Below, piece after piece: positions 9,929 to 19,402 of a stretch of DNA of 64,000 nt. The notes beneath the pieces are model-generated. The model saw only the letters and a list, made by a program, of their open reading frames with translations. It was not told the DNA's origin and ran no database searches. The DNA lies in assembly GCF_900698965.1 (NCBI RefSeq), contig NZ_LR217725.1:434001-498000 (forward strand), in the 5' to 3' direction. This DNA is from Erwinia_E haradaeae_A (GTDB lineage: Bacteria; Pseudomonadota; Gammaproteobacteria; Enterobacterales; Enterobacteriaceae). Every line of letters begins with the position of its first letter. The first letter of the stretch is position 1. The translations under genes were made by a program, and so were the position numbers.

Positions 9929-10616
9929 TAAGTTTATGTTTATGTACCAGTGAGCTCACTCAGTATGGAATAGTTATTTTATTATCAAAGATTAATAAAA
10001 TTTTATATATTCAAATATACATGAACATATGATTATAATCATAATTATGTAACTTTTCTAAAAATCCTGCTTTTTGATAGAGAGAATATTAGGATCCACA
10101 ATATGTGTACTGATTGCCTAGAAAGTTATTAGGGTTAACACATCTTACTCTATAAGATTAAGATACATTTTGATGTCACAGCGATATCTTTGGGCATATA
10201 GTTTATTGAAGGATTTTGAAGAAAATATCTGAATGCCATTAAGCGATCCTGTGTAATTTGATTAGCTCAATAGAAATGCATTATCTCATAATACTTAATT
10301 TTATATTGTATACAATTATCTTTTTAAAGTCTTTTGATAGTATACACAGAGTAGAATTATAGATTCTAATGCTTGGGGAAATTTTGCTAAATAGGTATCT
10401 TTATAGCTATAGCGTGGTTTAAGAATTGCCCTAAAAGAGCCTCATTCATCAAAGGTTATAAAATTACTAGATTATAGTCTACTTCTGTCACGCGCTGATA
10501 TTCTAACCGATATGCACACATGATTTATCGATAGTATTACTACTGATAAAGATTTTTTTAAAAGAAAATACATGCGCTATCTATTTAAGTAACTAATCTG
10601 TTTTATGAGAGCGTTT
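9929..10616. other. non-coding gap rsmJ-orn
   Basis: Nearly 700 bases, AT-rich, no gene recognised. A 12-bp palindrome (AGTGAGCTCACT, about 9949-9960) follows rsmJ. Nothing else is supportable. Confidence 0.6.
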
Positions 10617-11162
10617 ATGATTTTAAGTATTAATAACCTAATATGGATTGATCTTGAGATGACTGGTTTAAATCCAGACAGAGATCGTATTCTTGAAATT
10701 GCAATACTTGTAACAAATTCGGACTTGCAAATTATTTCTAAAGGACCGGTTTTTGCGATATACCAGTCCATGGAGCTTCTAGGCATGATGGATCAATGGA
10801 ATATAAAAGCACACACTGCTAGTGGTTTAATAAGTAGGGTACAGAATAGCAAAATAAGTGAACGTTCTGCTGAAATTGAAATTTTAAAATTTCTAAAACC
10901 ATTAGTACCCGCTAAATGCTCACCCATGTGTGGTAATAGTGTAGCTCAAGATCGTCGTTTTTTGTTTAAGTATATGCCAGATTTGGAGAATTATTTTCAT
11001 TATCGTTATCTAGATGTCAGCACCCTAAAAGAACTAGCACGTATTTGGAAACCGGAAATTTTATTGGGAGTTCAAAAAAAAGGTGCACATCGAGCACTAG
11101 ATGATATTTATGATTCCATTGCAGAACTAGTCTACTATCGTCAATATTTTATACGCTGCTAA
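10617..11162 (+). CDS. orn: oligoribonuclease (DEDDh 3'-5' exoribonuclease)
   Basis: Orn degrades dinucleotides and other very short RNAs, the last step of mRNA turnover, and is essential in E. coli. The 181-residue product equals the family length. DEDDh residues are visible: Asp12 and Glu14 in WIDLEMTG, the Asp of NSVAQDRRFLFKYMP, and the HRALDD motif near the end. ATG 10617 was chosen over ATG 10605 because a GAGAG lies at the right distance and the N-terminus then aligns with the family. It is a stand-alone gene, convergent with sohB. Confidence 0.95.
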   Translation: MILSINNLIWIDLEMTGLNPDRDRILEIAILVTNSDLQIISKGPVFAIYQSMELLGMMDQWNIKAHTASGLISRVQNSKISERSAEIEILKFLKPLVPAKCSPMCGNSVAQDRRFLFKYMPDLENYFHYRYLDVSTLKELARIWKPEILLGVQKKGAHRALDDIYDSIAELVYYRQYFIRC

Positions 11163-11422
11163 AAATCTGATCTTTTCAATATTTTTTATTAAATATATCT
11201 TCATTGATATTGGTAGATTTTTAGATTGTATTGATCTATCTTTAGAGAGTGGATTCTTTTACAGTACAGTGAGGATGTACCTACATGCAGCCTCTCTGGT
11301 GTGCTATAAATATCAATATAATCATAGAGATAGCTTTTATTTTAACAATATCCATTCAAAGGGTTATTGTAGCACCATGCGGCTTATTTAAGTTATATGG
11401 TGCATTGTAACACTATGTAAAT

Positions 11423-11462
11423 TCATTTAGTCATATCAAATGTTGTTGAGATGACTAAATGA
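11423..11462. terminator. terminator-like hairpin between orn and sohB
   Basis: Perfect 12-bp arms (11423-11434 with 11451-11462); after one mismatch the stem continues for four more pairs (TCAA with TTGA). It could end either convergent transcript. No U-run follows on either strand. Confidence 0.45.
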
Positions 11463-11463
11463 G

Positions 11464-11495
11464 TACCGTGCTAAATGAATACTGTGCTAAATGAA
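11464..11495. repeat. 16-bp tandem duplication
   Basis: Two adjacent 16-bp copies (11464-11479, 11480-11495) differ at one base; a third partial copy of CTAAATGA lies just before them inside the hairpin arm. Confidence 0.8.
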
Positions 11496-11643
11496 TGTAG
11501 ATTTTAAGCATAATTTTTATCTACCTTTCTGAGTAATACTATTTAATTAGCTTTAGATCAATAGCAAGATGTTTGCTATATCTCAAAGCGTTCTGAGGTA
11601 AGAAAGCTTTTAGATATATTTCTTTATTAAAGTAATTATATAA

Positions 11644-12675
11644 TTATCCTCTTAAAGTTTTCTCTATGATCTGAGTGATATTACTGTATATATTATAGCT
11701 AAAACGTTCTAGAATTCCTCTATGTTGAGTATAACATAAATTAATTATGCTATATTGTGACATTTTATCTATGATGAAATCATCGCTCGTACTAACACTG
11801 TCTATTAACCCTTTATTTAAAGCTTGACTACCATACCAATGTTCTCCAGTTGATACCATATCTATATTTATCTGTGGCCGCATTTGATGTACAAACTGCT
11901 TAAATAGCGCATGTGTTTGATTCAAAGTATCACGGAATTTTTCTCGTCCCTCTTCGCTATTTTCACCAAACAACGTTAAGGTACGCTTATACTCTCCAGC
12001 CGTATGGAGCTCCATATCAATGTTCTTTCTCTTTAAAAGACGGTGAAAATTAGGGATCTGCGCCACTACACCAATCGAGCCAATTAATGCAAATGGCGCA
12101 GCAACAATATGGTTAGCAACGCAGGCCATCATATAACCTCCGCTAGTAGCAATTTTATCTACAGAAACTGTTAGCGGAATATCTTTTTGCCGTAACCGTT
12201 GAAGTTGTGATGCGGCTAGACCATAACCATGTACTACGCCACCAGGGCTTTCAAGACGTAGCAATACTTCATCGCCTGTTTCAATAACAGATATGATTGC
12301 AGAGATTTCTTGTCGTAAAGATGACACCTCTTTAGCATCCATGCTACCTATAAAATCAAGAATATATAAAGTTGGTCTTTTTTTGCTTGCAGCGTGCCCT
12401 ATCTTATTTTTTTGTTTTGATTCTTTCTGTTTTTTTTTCTCGTTCTTTTTATATTCCTTTTTCCATAATTTTTGTTCTAAAGGTGTCAGTTTTTCTAAAT
12501 TGATTTTATTTTGTATTTCAAGATAATATTTATCTAATCGAGTCAGTATTAATTTTCCGGCTCTAGCATTACTACGCTTGGTAAGATTAGGAAGTATCAT
12601 CGATACTATGACTAATGTTATTATTATAGTAATAATCTTAGCAAGAAAGAGTCCATAAAAAGAGAGTAAATCCAC
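11644..12675 (-). CDS. sohB: SohB inner-membrane serine protease (S49 family)
   Basis: Homologue of signal peptide peptidase SppA. The E. coli protein is a putative periplasmic, membrane-anchored protease found as a multicopy suppressor of htrA loss. The product has 343 residues against 349. Residues about 8-28 form a membrane anchor; 64-100 is a Lys-rich, likely coiled linker; then the S49 core follows. The Ser-Lys dyad is seen: Ser178 in DKIATSGGYM and Lys230 in EYKRTLTL. The MVHGYG-like motif is VVHGYGLAASQLQR. In E. coli sohB lies close to topA; here cca, rsmC and holD lie between them. Confidence 0.95.
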   Translation of the reverse strand: MDLLSFYGLFLAKIITIIITLVIVSMILPNLTKRSNARAGKLILTRLDKYYLEIQNKINLEKLTPLEQKLWKKEYKKNEKKKQKESKQKNKIGHAASKKRPTLYILDFIGSMDAKEVSSLRQEISAIISVIETGDEVLLRLESPGGVVHGYGLAASQLQRLRQKDIPLTVSVDKIATSGGYMMACVANHIVAAPFALIGSIGVVAQIPNFHRLLKRKNIDMELHTAGEYKRTLTLFGENSEEGREKFRDTLNQTHALFKQFVHQMRPQINIDMVSTGEHWYGSQALNKGLIDSVSTSDDFIIDKMSQYSIINLCYTQHRGILERFSYNIYSNITQIIEKTLRG

Positions 12676-13800
12676 TTGATCCGCCTTATAATAAGATATG
12701 ACAGGTCTATCGAGTTTATTGTATTTTGGATAGTAAGTTACTTGTTACAGTGACTGTATAGGTATGCAATGCTTACATTGTAGTTAGCAAATAATCGGTG
12801 TCTTGAAATCTATTTTTTATCTTGTCTGTATTTTATAAAATATTGATCTACTCTATTTATATAGATAGTTTTAGCATGTTATGGATATCTATGCATTATA
12901 TAGATAGTTTTAGCATGTTATGGATATCTATGCATAGTAAATATGTAAAGTTTTTTCATCAGGCCTATTTTTATGCCTCAATTAATATCTTTATATATCA
13001 TGTCAGGTATATGACGATAGTTTTGGTCATAAGTCAACAGGTTTTAGATTTTGTATTGTGCTCAGCAAGACATACGGATGCTCAGATAAGACTCATAAGA
13101 GTGCAATTTATGTGTATGCATCATTTTTTATTAAATTTTTTTTGAAAAATACATAATCTATATTAGTCTTAATTACAGGTATTGTATATAAAATATATAT
13201 TTACACATACTATTGGATAACTTAGATCAATCATGATCTGTCTATTGTAAATATAACTCTAAGGCTAAAATAATTAGCTATAATTAGCTATAGGATATCA
13301 TGAGTTGTTTTTACACGTCTATTGGAGAAAGTTTCTATAGAGCTTCATGTAGATTTAACAATCAGAGCTGATGCTATAGTTAGATGACAAAATAAAATTT
13401 TTTTAAAAATATTATACAATTGACTATCAAGAAAATTTTCAACTAATCACTATGATTGGCTATAACTAACTAGGCATTTAATATTTACTGAGTATGCATT
13501 ACGGATGCATGGGCTTGATCGTGTTACTGAGTGTGTTCTCAAAGATAAAAAGAACTCAAAAGACACGAAGTAGATGGCATGATAAGCTGCCAGTAATTTT
13601 GTATTCTAGATATATTCTTTATCAAGTTATCATTTTTCGCATTCCAGTTGCCATGCAGAGCATAAGAGACCCCCGGCTCTGTTACAGTTCACCATTCCTT
13701 ATAAAGAAAAAGTCTTAACGTTATTACACATTAGAAGCTGCGTATTAATGCAAGTAAGTGATTGTATGAATAATTGATTTTATTTTTTTGGAGTATACGC
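12676..13800. other. non-coding gap sohB-cca
   Basis: About 1.1 kb between divergent genes. A 39-bp tandem duplication (12861-12938) lies inside an open frame of 107 codons (12822-13145) that I do not recognise; another open frame at 13494-13718 is likewise unsupported. Promoters for both flanking genes must lie here but I could not place them. Confidence 0.55.
12861..12938. repeat. 39-bp tandem duplication
   Basis: Two adjacent 39-bp copies (12861-12899, 12900-12938), identical over the first 36 bases. Each unit starts ATAGATAGTTTTAGCATG. The length is a multiple of three, so the surrounding open frame is kept. Confidence 0.9.
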
Positions 13801-15027
13801 ATGGAAACTTACTTAGTTGGTGGTGCTGTCCGTGATCAACTGTTGTATTTGCCAGTGAAGGATAAAGATTGGGTGGTAGTAGGTGGTTCTCCTAAGAAAA
13901 TGCTTACAATGGGCTACAAGCAGGTTGGTCGTAATTTCCCAGTTTTCTTACATCCAATTACTCATGAAGAATATGCTTTAGCTCGTGTTGAGCAGAAATC
14001 AGGACGAGGATACACCGGGTTCGCGTGTTATGCAAACTCCGATGTTACCCTCAAGCAAGATTTAGCTCGCCGTGATCTGACAATTAATGCTATTGCACTA
14101 GATAAACATGGTACATATTATGACCCGTACGGTGGACGTATTGACCTTCAAAAGCGAATATTGCGTCATATTTCTTCTGCTTTTTGTGAGGATCCATTAC
14201 GCGTATTACGTGTAGCTCGTTTTTCTGCATATCTTGCTAATTTAAAGTTTCGTGTTTCTCATGAGACATTGGCTCTAATGAAGGAGGTGGTGCAGAGTGG
14301 TGAGTTATCTTATCTTTCCCCAGAACGTATATGGAACGAGATGGATCTGGCTCTTAAGACAAGTTGTCCTCAGGTTTTTTTTCAGGTTTTAAAGGCTTGT
14401 GGCGCCCTAAAAGAACTATTTCCTGAATTAGACTCTGTATATTATTCCATTTCTGCGAAAAAAAAGAAACGTTCTCAGGTGATCACTCATAAATATAACA
14501 CTTTCATAACATTATCTAAAGTGGCACAATATAGCTCAGAAGTTGAAATTCGCTTTGCTGCGCTGTGCTATGATCTGACAAAATCTTTGATAACACAAGA
14601 GAATGCTGCTAATGATAGTAAAGGTGACGTACCGGGTATCACGATAACTTCAATTTTCTGTAAACGTTTGCGACTTCCGAGAGAATATCGTGAACTTGCG
14701 CTATTAGTATTTGAATTTTATAGTATTTTACACAACATTCATTTTTCCTCTCCTAAGCAGCTATTAACACTATTTAACCGTATCGATGCCTGGAGAAAAC
14801 CATATCGTATTCAGCAGATCGCGCTAATTCTTGACATTGAGTCAAGAACACCTAAAACATGCTTAGGACATCTTTCTTCAAAAGGAGAGTGCTTGCATGA
14901 TGCTTGGCAAGTTGCGAAAAGTGTATCTACTCAAGCAATAATTTCTGCTGGGTTTGTGGGCTACAAAGTAAGCGAGGAGCTCTGTAGGCGTCGGCTTTCT
15001 GCTTTAACCGCTTGGCGTAATTCTTAG
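13801..15027 (+). CDS. cca: CCA tRNA nucleotidyltransferase, HD domain degenerate
   Basis: Adds or repairs the 3'-CCA of tRNAs. The 408-residue product (412 in E. coli) has an intact nucleotidyltransferase half: GGAVRD, catalytic Asp21 and Asp23 in VKDKDWVVVG, RRDLTINAIA near 90-99, and EDPLRVLRVARF. The C-terminal HD phosphohydrolase half has lost its metal site: the first His is Asn233, the His-Asp pair reads Tyr257-Asp258, and the later HHGHG-like region reads DSKGDVPG. CCA addition should persist while phosphatase and 2',3'-cyclic phosphodiesterase activity should not (inference). ATG 13801 has GGAG seven bases upstream; an earlier start at 13774 is less likely. Confidence 0.95.
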   Translation: METYLVGGAVRDQLLYLPVKDKDWVVVGGSPKKMLTMGYKQVGRNFPVFLHPITHEEYALARVEQKSGRGYTGFACYANSDVTLKQDLARRDLTINAIALDKHGTYYDPYGGRIDLQKRILRHISSAFCEDPLRVLRVARFSAYLANLKFRVSHETLALMKEVVQSGELSYLSPERIWNEMDLALKTSCPQVFFQVLKACGALKELFPELDSVYYSISAKKKKRSQVITHKYNTFITLSKVAQYSSEVEIRFAALCYDLTKSLITQENAANDSKGDVPGITITSIFCKRLRLPREYRELALLVFEFYSILHNIHFSSPKQLLTLFNRIDAWRKPYRIQQIALILDIESRTPKTCLGHLSSKGECLHDAWQVAKSVSTQAIISAGFVGYKVSEELCRRRLSALTAWRNS

Positions 15028-15862
15028 CAAGATGTTTAAGACGACTTTACTAAATGAAATAGTGAATTATAATAAGTAGTATATTATGATAATTAGAATA
15101 AAGATGTATATACCGTTTGAAAAGAGTTTTTAATTTTTTATTATTGTTATAATAAATTCAATAGAGCACCTTGGTATTGCTCATCCCATGTCATTATGCA
15201 TAGCTCCGTTTTATGATTACCAACATCTGGTCCCTAAACCATAGAATAATTAAAAACTAGACAAATCACTAATCATAGTGACAAAAACTACATGGAGATT
15301 CTACTATCAAATGGTATTATAATAGAATTATAACAGACGTGAATAAAATGCATAATTTAGAGTTATGTCGCATCCTATAGTAAGTTACTATCCAGTCTCG
15401 GTCATATCTAAATTTTCATTTAGTCTATCAGGTTTCGTTAGGCATAGAGAACTATTTATATTAAAAATATCTCATGGTGATTTATGAGATACGAATTCTC
15501 ATATACTCAGGATATCTAACTGCTTTAGCTGGCAGTGCTAATTGTTAATAGTGCTGAGCTTGCATAATTCTTTAGATATTACTAAAGTTTAAGGATATGG
15601 TAGTTTTTTATACACAGTGTATAAATTTCAAATGAAGCAATATCGCTCTTTGCTAATTAGAGATATAAGCTCTATGAGATTATACCATGTTTGGGTGCAT
15701 ATCCTGATGATATTAGCCATAAGTATATGATATTAACCTATCATATATCAAAGGATTATCGGACAATGCTGACTCTAATAATTCTGACTTGAATGAGTCA
15801 CTCAAATCATAGCCTAATGGATGCATGTATATATATAATACCGAAACTATAACCGTATCATT

Positions 15863-15884
15863 TGCCTAGAACTTGCCTAGAACT
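15863..15884. repeat. 11-bp tandem duplication
   Basis: TGCCTAGAACT occurs twice head to tail without mismatch. Confidence 0.85.
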
Positions 15885-16321
15885 TTCTAAATGGCTACTA
15901 TAATGGCCTTGCCCTAATTTTTAGAGAACCTATGGCTATCTAGGTTGTGATATGCTAAATCAGTTAAAGTTAGACAGATTATGCTGCATTTTATACATAT
16001 TATAGACAAACTGGATATAATAAGCTGATAAACTCACCAAGTATTCCTAATCTTATTTGATGAAAGATTAGCTCTGCTAAAAGCAATATCTATTATATAG
16101 ATCTTATATATAATAAATAAATCAAGAACATTGTATGATAAAACGTTTAAGACACGTTATGATAACACGATACACAATGACATAGATCATTGGAGTTATA
16201 TGACTATTATGAAGTTTTAACTTTAAAAACAACCTTCTAATCTAATAATGGTTTTAGATATTTTCAGTAAAAACAATACAAATTGGCTCATTACACTATA
16301 TGTAAGATTTTTATTTAAAGT

Positions 16322-16362
16322 AAAACTATTATTGTAATGAGTAATTACAATAATAGTTTTTT
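16322..16362 (-). terminator. hairpin terminator of rsmC
   Basis: Perfect 17-bp arms (16322-16338 with 16344-16360), 5-nt loop, 70 bases past the rsmC stop. One arm starts with an A-run and the other ends in a T-run, so it could work in both directions; on the plus strand six Ts close it (16357-16362). Confidence 0.65.
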
Positions 16363-16431
16363 AAAATTTACTCTGTAATGATAGATAAACTTAAGAAAAT
16401 CAGGTGCTGATTGCAAGTTATTGAAAATTAT

Positions 16432-17448
16432 CTAATGGGTTTTTTTAGCACTATACACCTTAAAATATTTGTTGTGTATAATCACTGTATAATGACCGAA
16501 TACTTCATTGAGTATATGATGGTAAGGAAGAAAGGCATTAGCGACAATTCGTAGCTCTCCTCCTTTATATAAAAACTCAGGCGCTCCTCTAATTAACGTG
16601 CGTGCAATATCTAGGGTTACTTTTGATCCATCATGGAATGGTGGATTTGCAACAATCATATTAAAATATCCTGTGATTTTAGAATAAACATTACTAGCTA
16701 TGACAGTTCCTGTCAGGTTGTTACATAATAGTGTAGCCTTGCTGGCGGCAAGGGCTGCTGCACTAACATCGGTTAACATGATATTAGCTAATGGTGAACG
16801 GCTAGCTATAACAGCAGAAATCACACCTGTACCGCAACCAATATCTAAAATCTTTCCTTGTATACCCGGGCTAAAAGTTGAAAGCAAAAGCTGGGTACCG
16901 TGATCTAAACCATTATAACCGAAAACCCCTGGTAAGCTTTTAAGAATGAGTCCACCCACTAAGTGTTCATGCCAGAATTCGTAAGAATTAAAATATGGTT
17001 TTCTTTCAAGCGATCCATAATACAGACCGCAACGATAAGCGCTATCGATCTTTATTAAGTCTACCCAACTTGAAAGCATGTTGTGAGCGCTTCGTATGCC
17101 ATGAGAATATTCTCCAACTATAAAAATATCACTTCCACATGTCAGTAAAGACAATAAATTGTGTAACTGAAATTTTGCCTTTTTCTTGTTATTTGGCCAG
17201 TAATAAATGAGGGTATCACAATTATCTACGATGTTTGATGCTGGTAATAGGCTAAAATCAACGTTGGTTTGTAGTATCTTATTTAGAGTTTCCCAATGAT
17301 GGTATTGCTGGGTATGTATATAGCTATTTTCTGTTTCGAGCTGAACAGATAATGTGTCTTGCAGGTTACCAGAAAAAATTATATGTCGTTTAGTAAATTT
17401 ATTATGATGTCGCAAGAGCATCATGCTAGCCGGGCTAAACATGGACAT
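16432..17448 (-). CDS. rsmC: 16S rRNA m2G1207 methyltransferase RsmC
   Basis: SAM-dependent enzyme that methylates N2 of G1207 in the 30S head. The 338 residues compare with 343 in E. coli. The N-terminal pseudo-methylase domain (CDTLIYYWPNNK, VDSARRCGLYYG-like region) and the C-terminal catalytic domain are both there, with the SAM loop DIGCGTGVISAV and catalytic VANPPFHDG. The start MSMFSPAS aligns with the family's MSAFTPAS. It is divergent from holD, the arrangement seen in E. coli. Confidence 0.95.
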   Translation of the reverse strand: MSMFSPASMMLLRHHNKFTKRHIIFSGNLQDTLSVQLETENSYIHTQQYHHWETLNKILQTNVDFSLLPASNIVDNCDTLIYYWPNNKKKAKFQLHNLLSLLTCGSDIFIVGEYSHGIRSAHNMLSSWVDLIKIDSAYRCGLYYGSLERKPYFNSYEFWHEHLVGGLILKSLPGVFGYNGLDHGTQLLLSTFSPGIQGKILDIGCGTGVISAVIASRSPLANIMLTDVSAAALAASKATLLCNNLTGTVIASNVYSKITGYFNMIVANPPFHDGSKVTLDIARTLIRGAPEFLYKGGELRIVANAFLPYHHILNEVFGHYTVIIHNKYFKVYSAKKTH

Positions 17449-17761
17449 TCATACATCCTAATGTATTATAGTGATACTATATATAGTGATATATATCTGT
17501 AGAGTGATAGATACACTGATCGCTGTTATATGCATATTATTGCATATAACACAAAATTCTTGGTTTTATCTGTGCTGAGTTTTATGTATAACCCTGCTAA
17601 CAATTACCCAAATCCAGATGATGCTTTAAAGGAAAGTATGGTACTTAATTGTATTGTTAACATTTTTAGGAAAATCACAAATAAAATCTTTCTCTTTATC
17701 GATCCTAGCTATATATATAGCTATATAGCTATAGAATCTAATTCATAGATAGGCAATGAGC
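17449..17761. other. divergent promoter region rsmC/holD
   Basis: About 310 bases that must carry promoters for both genes. The region is rich in TATATAG-type steps (17465-17490, 17705-17725). An open frame at 17530-17748 is not recognised and is probably chance. Confidence 0.5.
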
Positions 17762-18163
17762 ATGTTGATAAGACGTCGTGAGCAGTTGTTACAACAAATA
17801 GGTATTACTCAGTATGCACTAAAGCGACTTCATGTCCTACAGGGGGATGTTCTAATTAATCTTCCCATCGAAACTCGTTTGGTTATCGTTGCAGATAAAC
17901 CGCCCGCTTTAACAGATCCAATAGTAGAAAATGTATTACGAACCTTAAATTTAAGATCTATAGAAGTTCAGGTTGCAACTACGCATCAGTTATCATTATT
18001 ACCACAAGATAATCATCATCACAGGTGGTTGCTAGGGGTTCAACCTTCTAAAGTTTTTACCGGAATTCAAATTACGTCACCTATATTATCGGAACTTCAT
18101 TATAATCCAAGCGCCAAACGAGCGCTTTGGAAACAAATCTATCAATATCAATTAGATCCCTAG
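17762..18163 (+). CDS. holD: DNA polymerase III psi subunit
   Basis: Psi bridges the clamp loader to chi and SSB, strengthening the replisome on SSB-coated DNA. The 133-residue product (137 in E. coli) shows the family pattern LQQIGITQYALKR, the PALTDPIVENVLRTL block, LLPQDNHHHRWLLG, and the end ALWKQIYQYQLD. Two ATGs are possible, 17756 and 17762; AGG at 17751-17753 is two bases from the first and eight from the second, favouring 17762. In E. coli rimI follows; here a hairpin follows at once and rimI is absent. Keeping holD is notable because many small symbiont genomes lose accessory clamp-loader subunits. Confidence 0.9.
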   Translation: MLIRRREQLLQQIGITQYALKRLHVLQGDVLINLPIETRLVIVADKPPALTDPIVENVLRTLNLRSIEVQVATTHQLSLLPQDNHHHRWLLGVQPSKVFTGIQITSPILSELHYNPSAKRALWKQIYQYQLDP

Positions 18164-18165
18164 AC

Positions 18166-18215
18166 CTTTATTACAGGCATAAATAATATAATATATATTT
18201 ATGCCTGTAATAAAG
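18166..18215 (+). terminator. long perfect hairpin directly after holD
   Basis: Twenty-bp perfect arms (18166-18185 with 18196-18215) and a 10-nt AT loop, starting 3 bases after the holD stop. No U-run follows. Likely the 3' end of the holD transcript, by termination or by protection (inference). Confidence 0.65.
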
Positions 18216-19062
18216 TATGAGCGATTTACTGCAACACAAGAAAAATATTGATTACCAGCGAGCAAATAAAGCTGCTACTTTTTATTTTTTCTACTCATAG
18301 AATATTAGGTGCCTTAACTTAAATTCATTGCATCAATGAATCTAGAAATATTGATTTGTATCATCATAAGTGTATATTTCTACATCCGCACGTAATATAT
18401 CTTTTTAGTATTCAGATATAGTATGTAGTACTATTACTAGACTATTATCAGTGCTGTGACCATTCAAGTATATGTACATATTTATGTAATGATCGTGTGG
18501 TATCGATAAAGCATTTTAAGTTATCGCTTTTATATTATTAGATAATGCATGGTTAGATTGATAGTCTTGACTTGCTTTATAGTAGGATGTTTACTCAAAA
18601 GTACCTCTAAAAGATTATACATGGGATTTTTTATATGGATTAAGTACTGGAGTGGCATAGTAATAGCTATTATTAAATATAGATTATAGTAATGCATGCC
18701 ATAGGTAAAATGAATATGTAATATATTTAGGGGCTATGTCCTTAAATCAATTTATCTAAAATATAGATACTATATAAAATCAATCCTTTTGATAATATCA
18801 TAGACGTTTCTAGATAACTCTTAAATGGTTAATGATATTGGATAAAGAGTTCAGTTCGAGTATATGAGGTACAGAGTGTAGATATTGTATCCTTAATTGG
18901 TTATTTTCAGGCTTTTTGGTTGCATTGTAGATAGCATACGACCATTATTATATTGGTTTACATGGGCGTAATCTAGAGTAGACTGTATATTATGGTCATG
19001 CCAGTTAGGTATGTAATATCAAAATAGACCAGTGCTATGCTAGATTGTATGCTTCACTAATC

Positions 19063-19098
19063 ATTGATATTGCATATTTTATTGATATTGCATATTTT
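19063..19098. repeat. 18-bp tandem duplication
   Basis: ATTGATATTGCATATTTT occurs twice head to tail with no mismatch. Confidence 0.9.
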
Positions 19099-19402
19099 TA
19101 TTTATGGAGTGATAACTCAAAAAAGTAAGTGTCTCATATGCTATTGTCTCATAGTATATGAGAGGCTCTTGTCATCAAGATTGCCATACCTGATAGGTAA
19201 GACACAGGACAGTATAATCCATAACTATGATAACTATGGCTATACCAGAGACATAAACATATCTACTGAATAATAGAGTTTATCAAGTAAATTAAGTAGC
19301 TTACGATTACGCTATTTGGCAAGGCTACTCTCAAAATAGACTATTTAACTTTATGCAATGGTAGACATAACGTGAGAAGGTTATCATTGGGTGAAAATGA
19401 CT

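Larger units (their letters stand above)
11163..11643. other. convergent gap orn-sohB
   Basis: Nearly 500 bases between the ends of two convergent genes. It contains a long hairpin (11423-11462) and a 16-bp two-copy tandem repeat (11464-11495); no gene is seen. Confidence 0.65.
15028..16431. other. convergent gap cca-rsmC
   Basis: About 1.4 kb between two convergent genes, with no recognisable gene on either strand. It holds an 11-bp tandem duplication (15863-15884) and a 17-bp hairpin beside rsmC (16322-16360). Confidence 0.65.
18164..19402. other. non-coding gap holD-topA
   Basis: About 1.2 kb, no recognisable gene. It holds the holD hairpin, an 18-bp perfect tandem duplication (19063-19098), and a chance open frame at 19064-19273 that begins inside this duplication. 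Confidence 0.6.

Noticed and set aside
13494..13718. 74-codon open frame before cca
   Set aside because: No recognised motifs; probably chance.
17530..17748. 72-codon open frame between rsmC and holD
   Set aside because: Lies in the divergent promoter region, ends in a translated TATATAG-rich stretch, and has no recognised match.
19064..19273. 69-codon open frame before topA
   Set aside because: Starts within an 18-bp tandem duplication and looks like translated repeat and AT-rich spacer.
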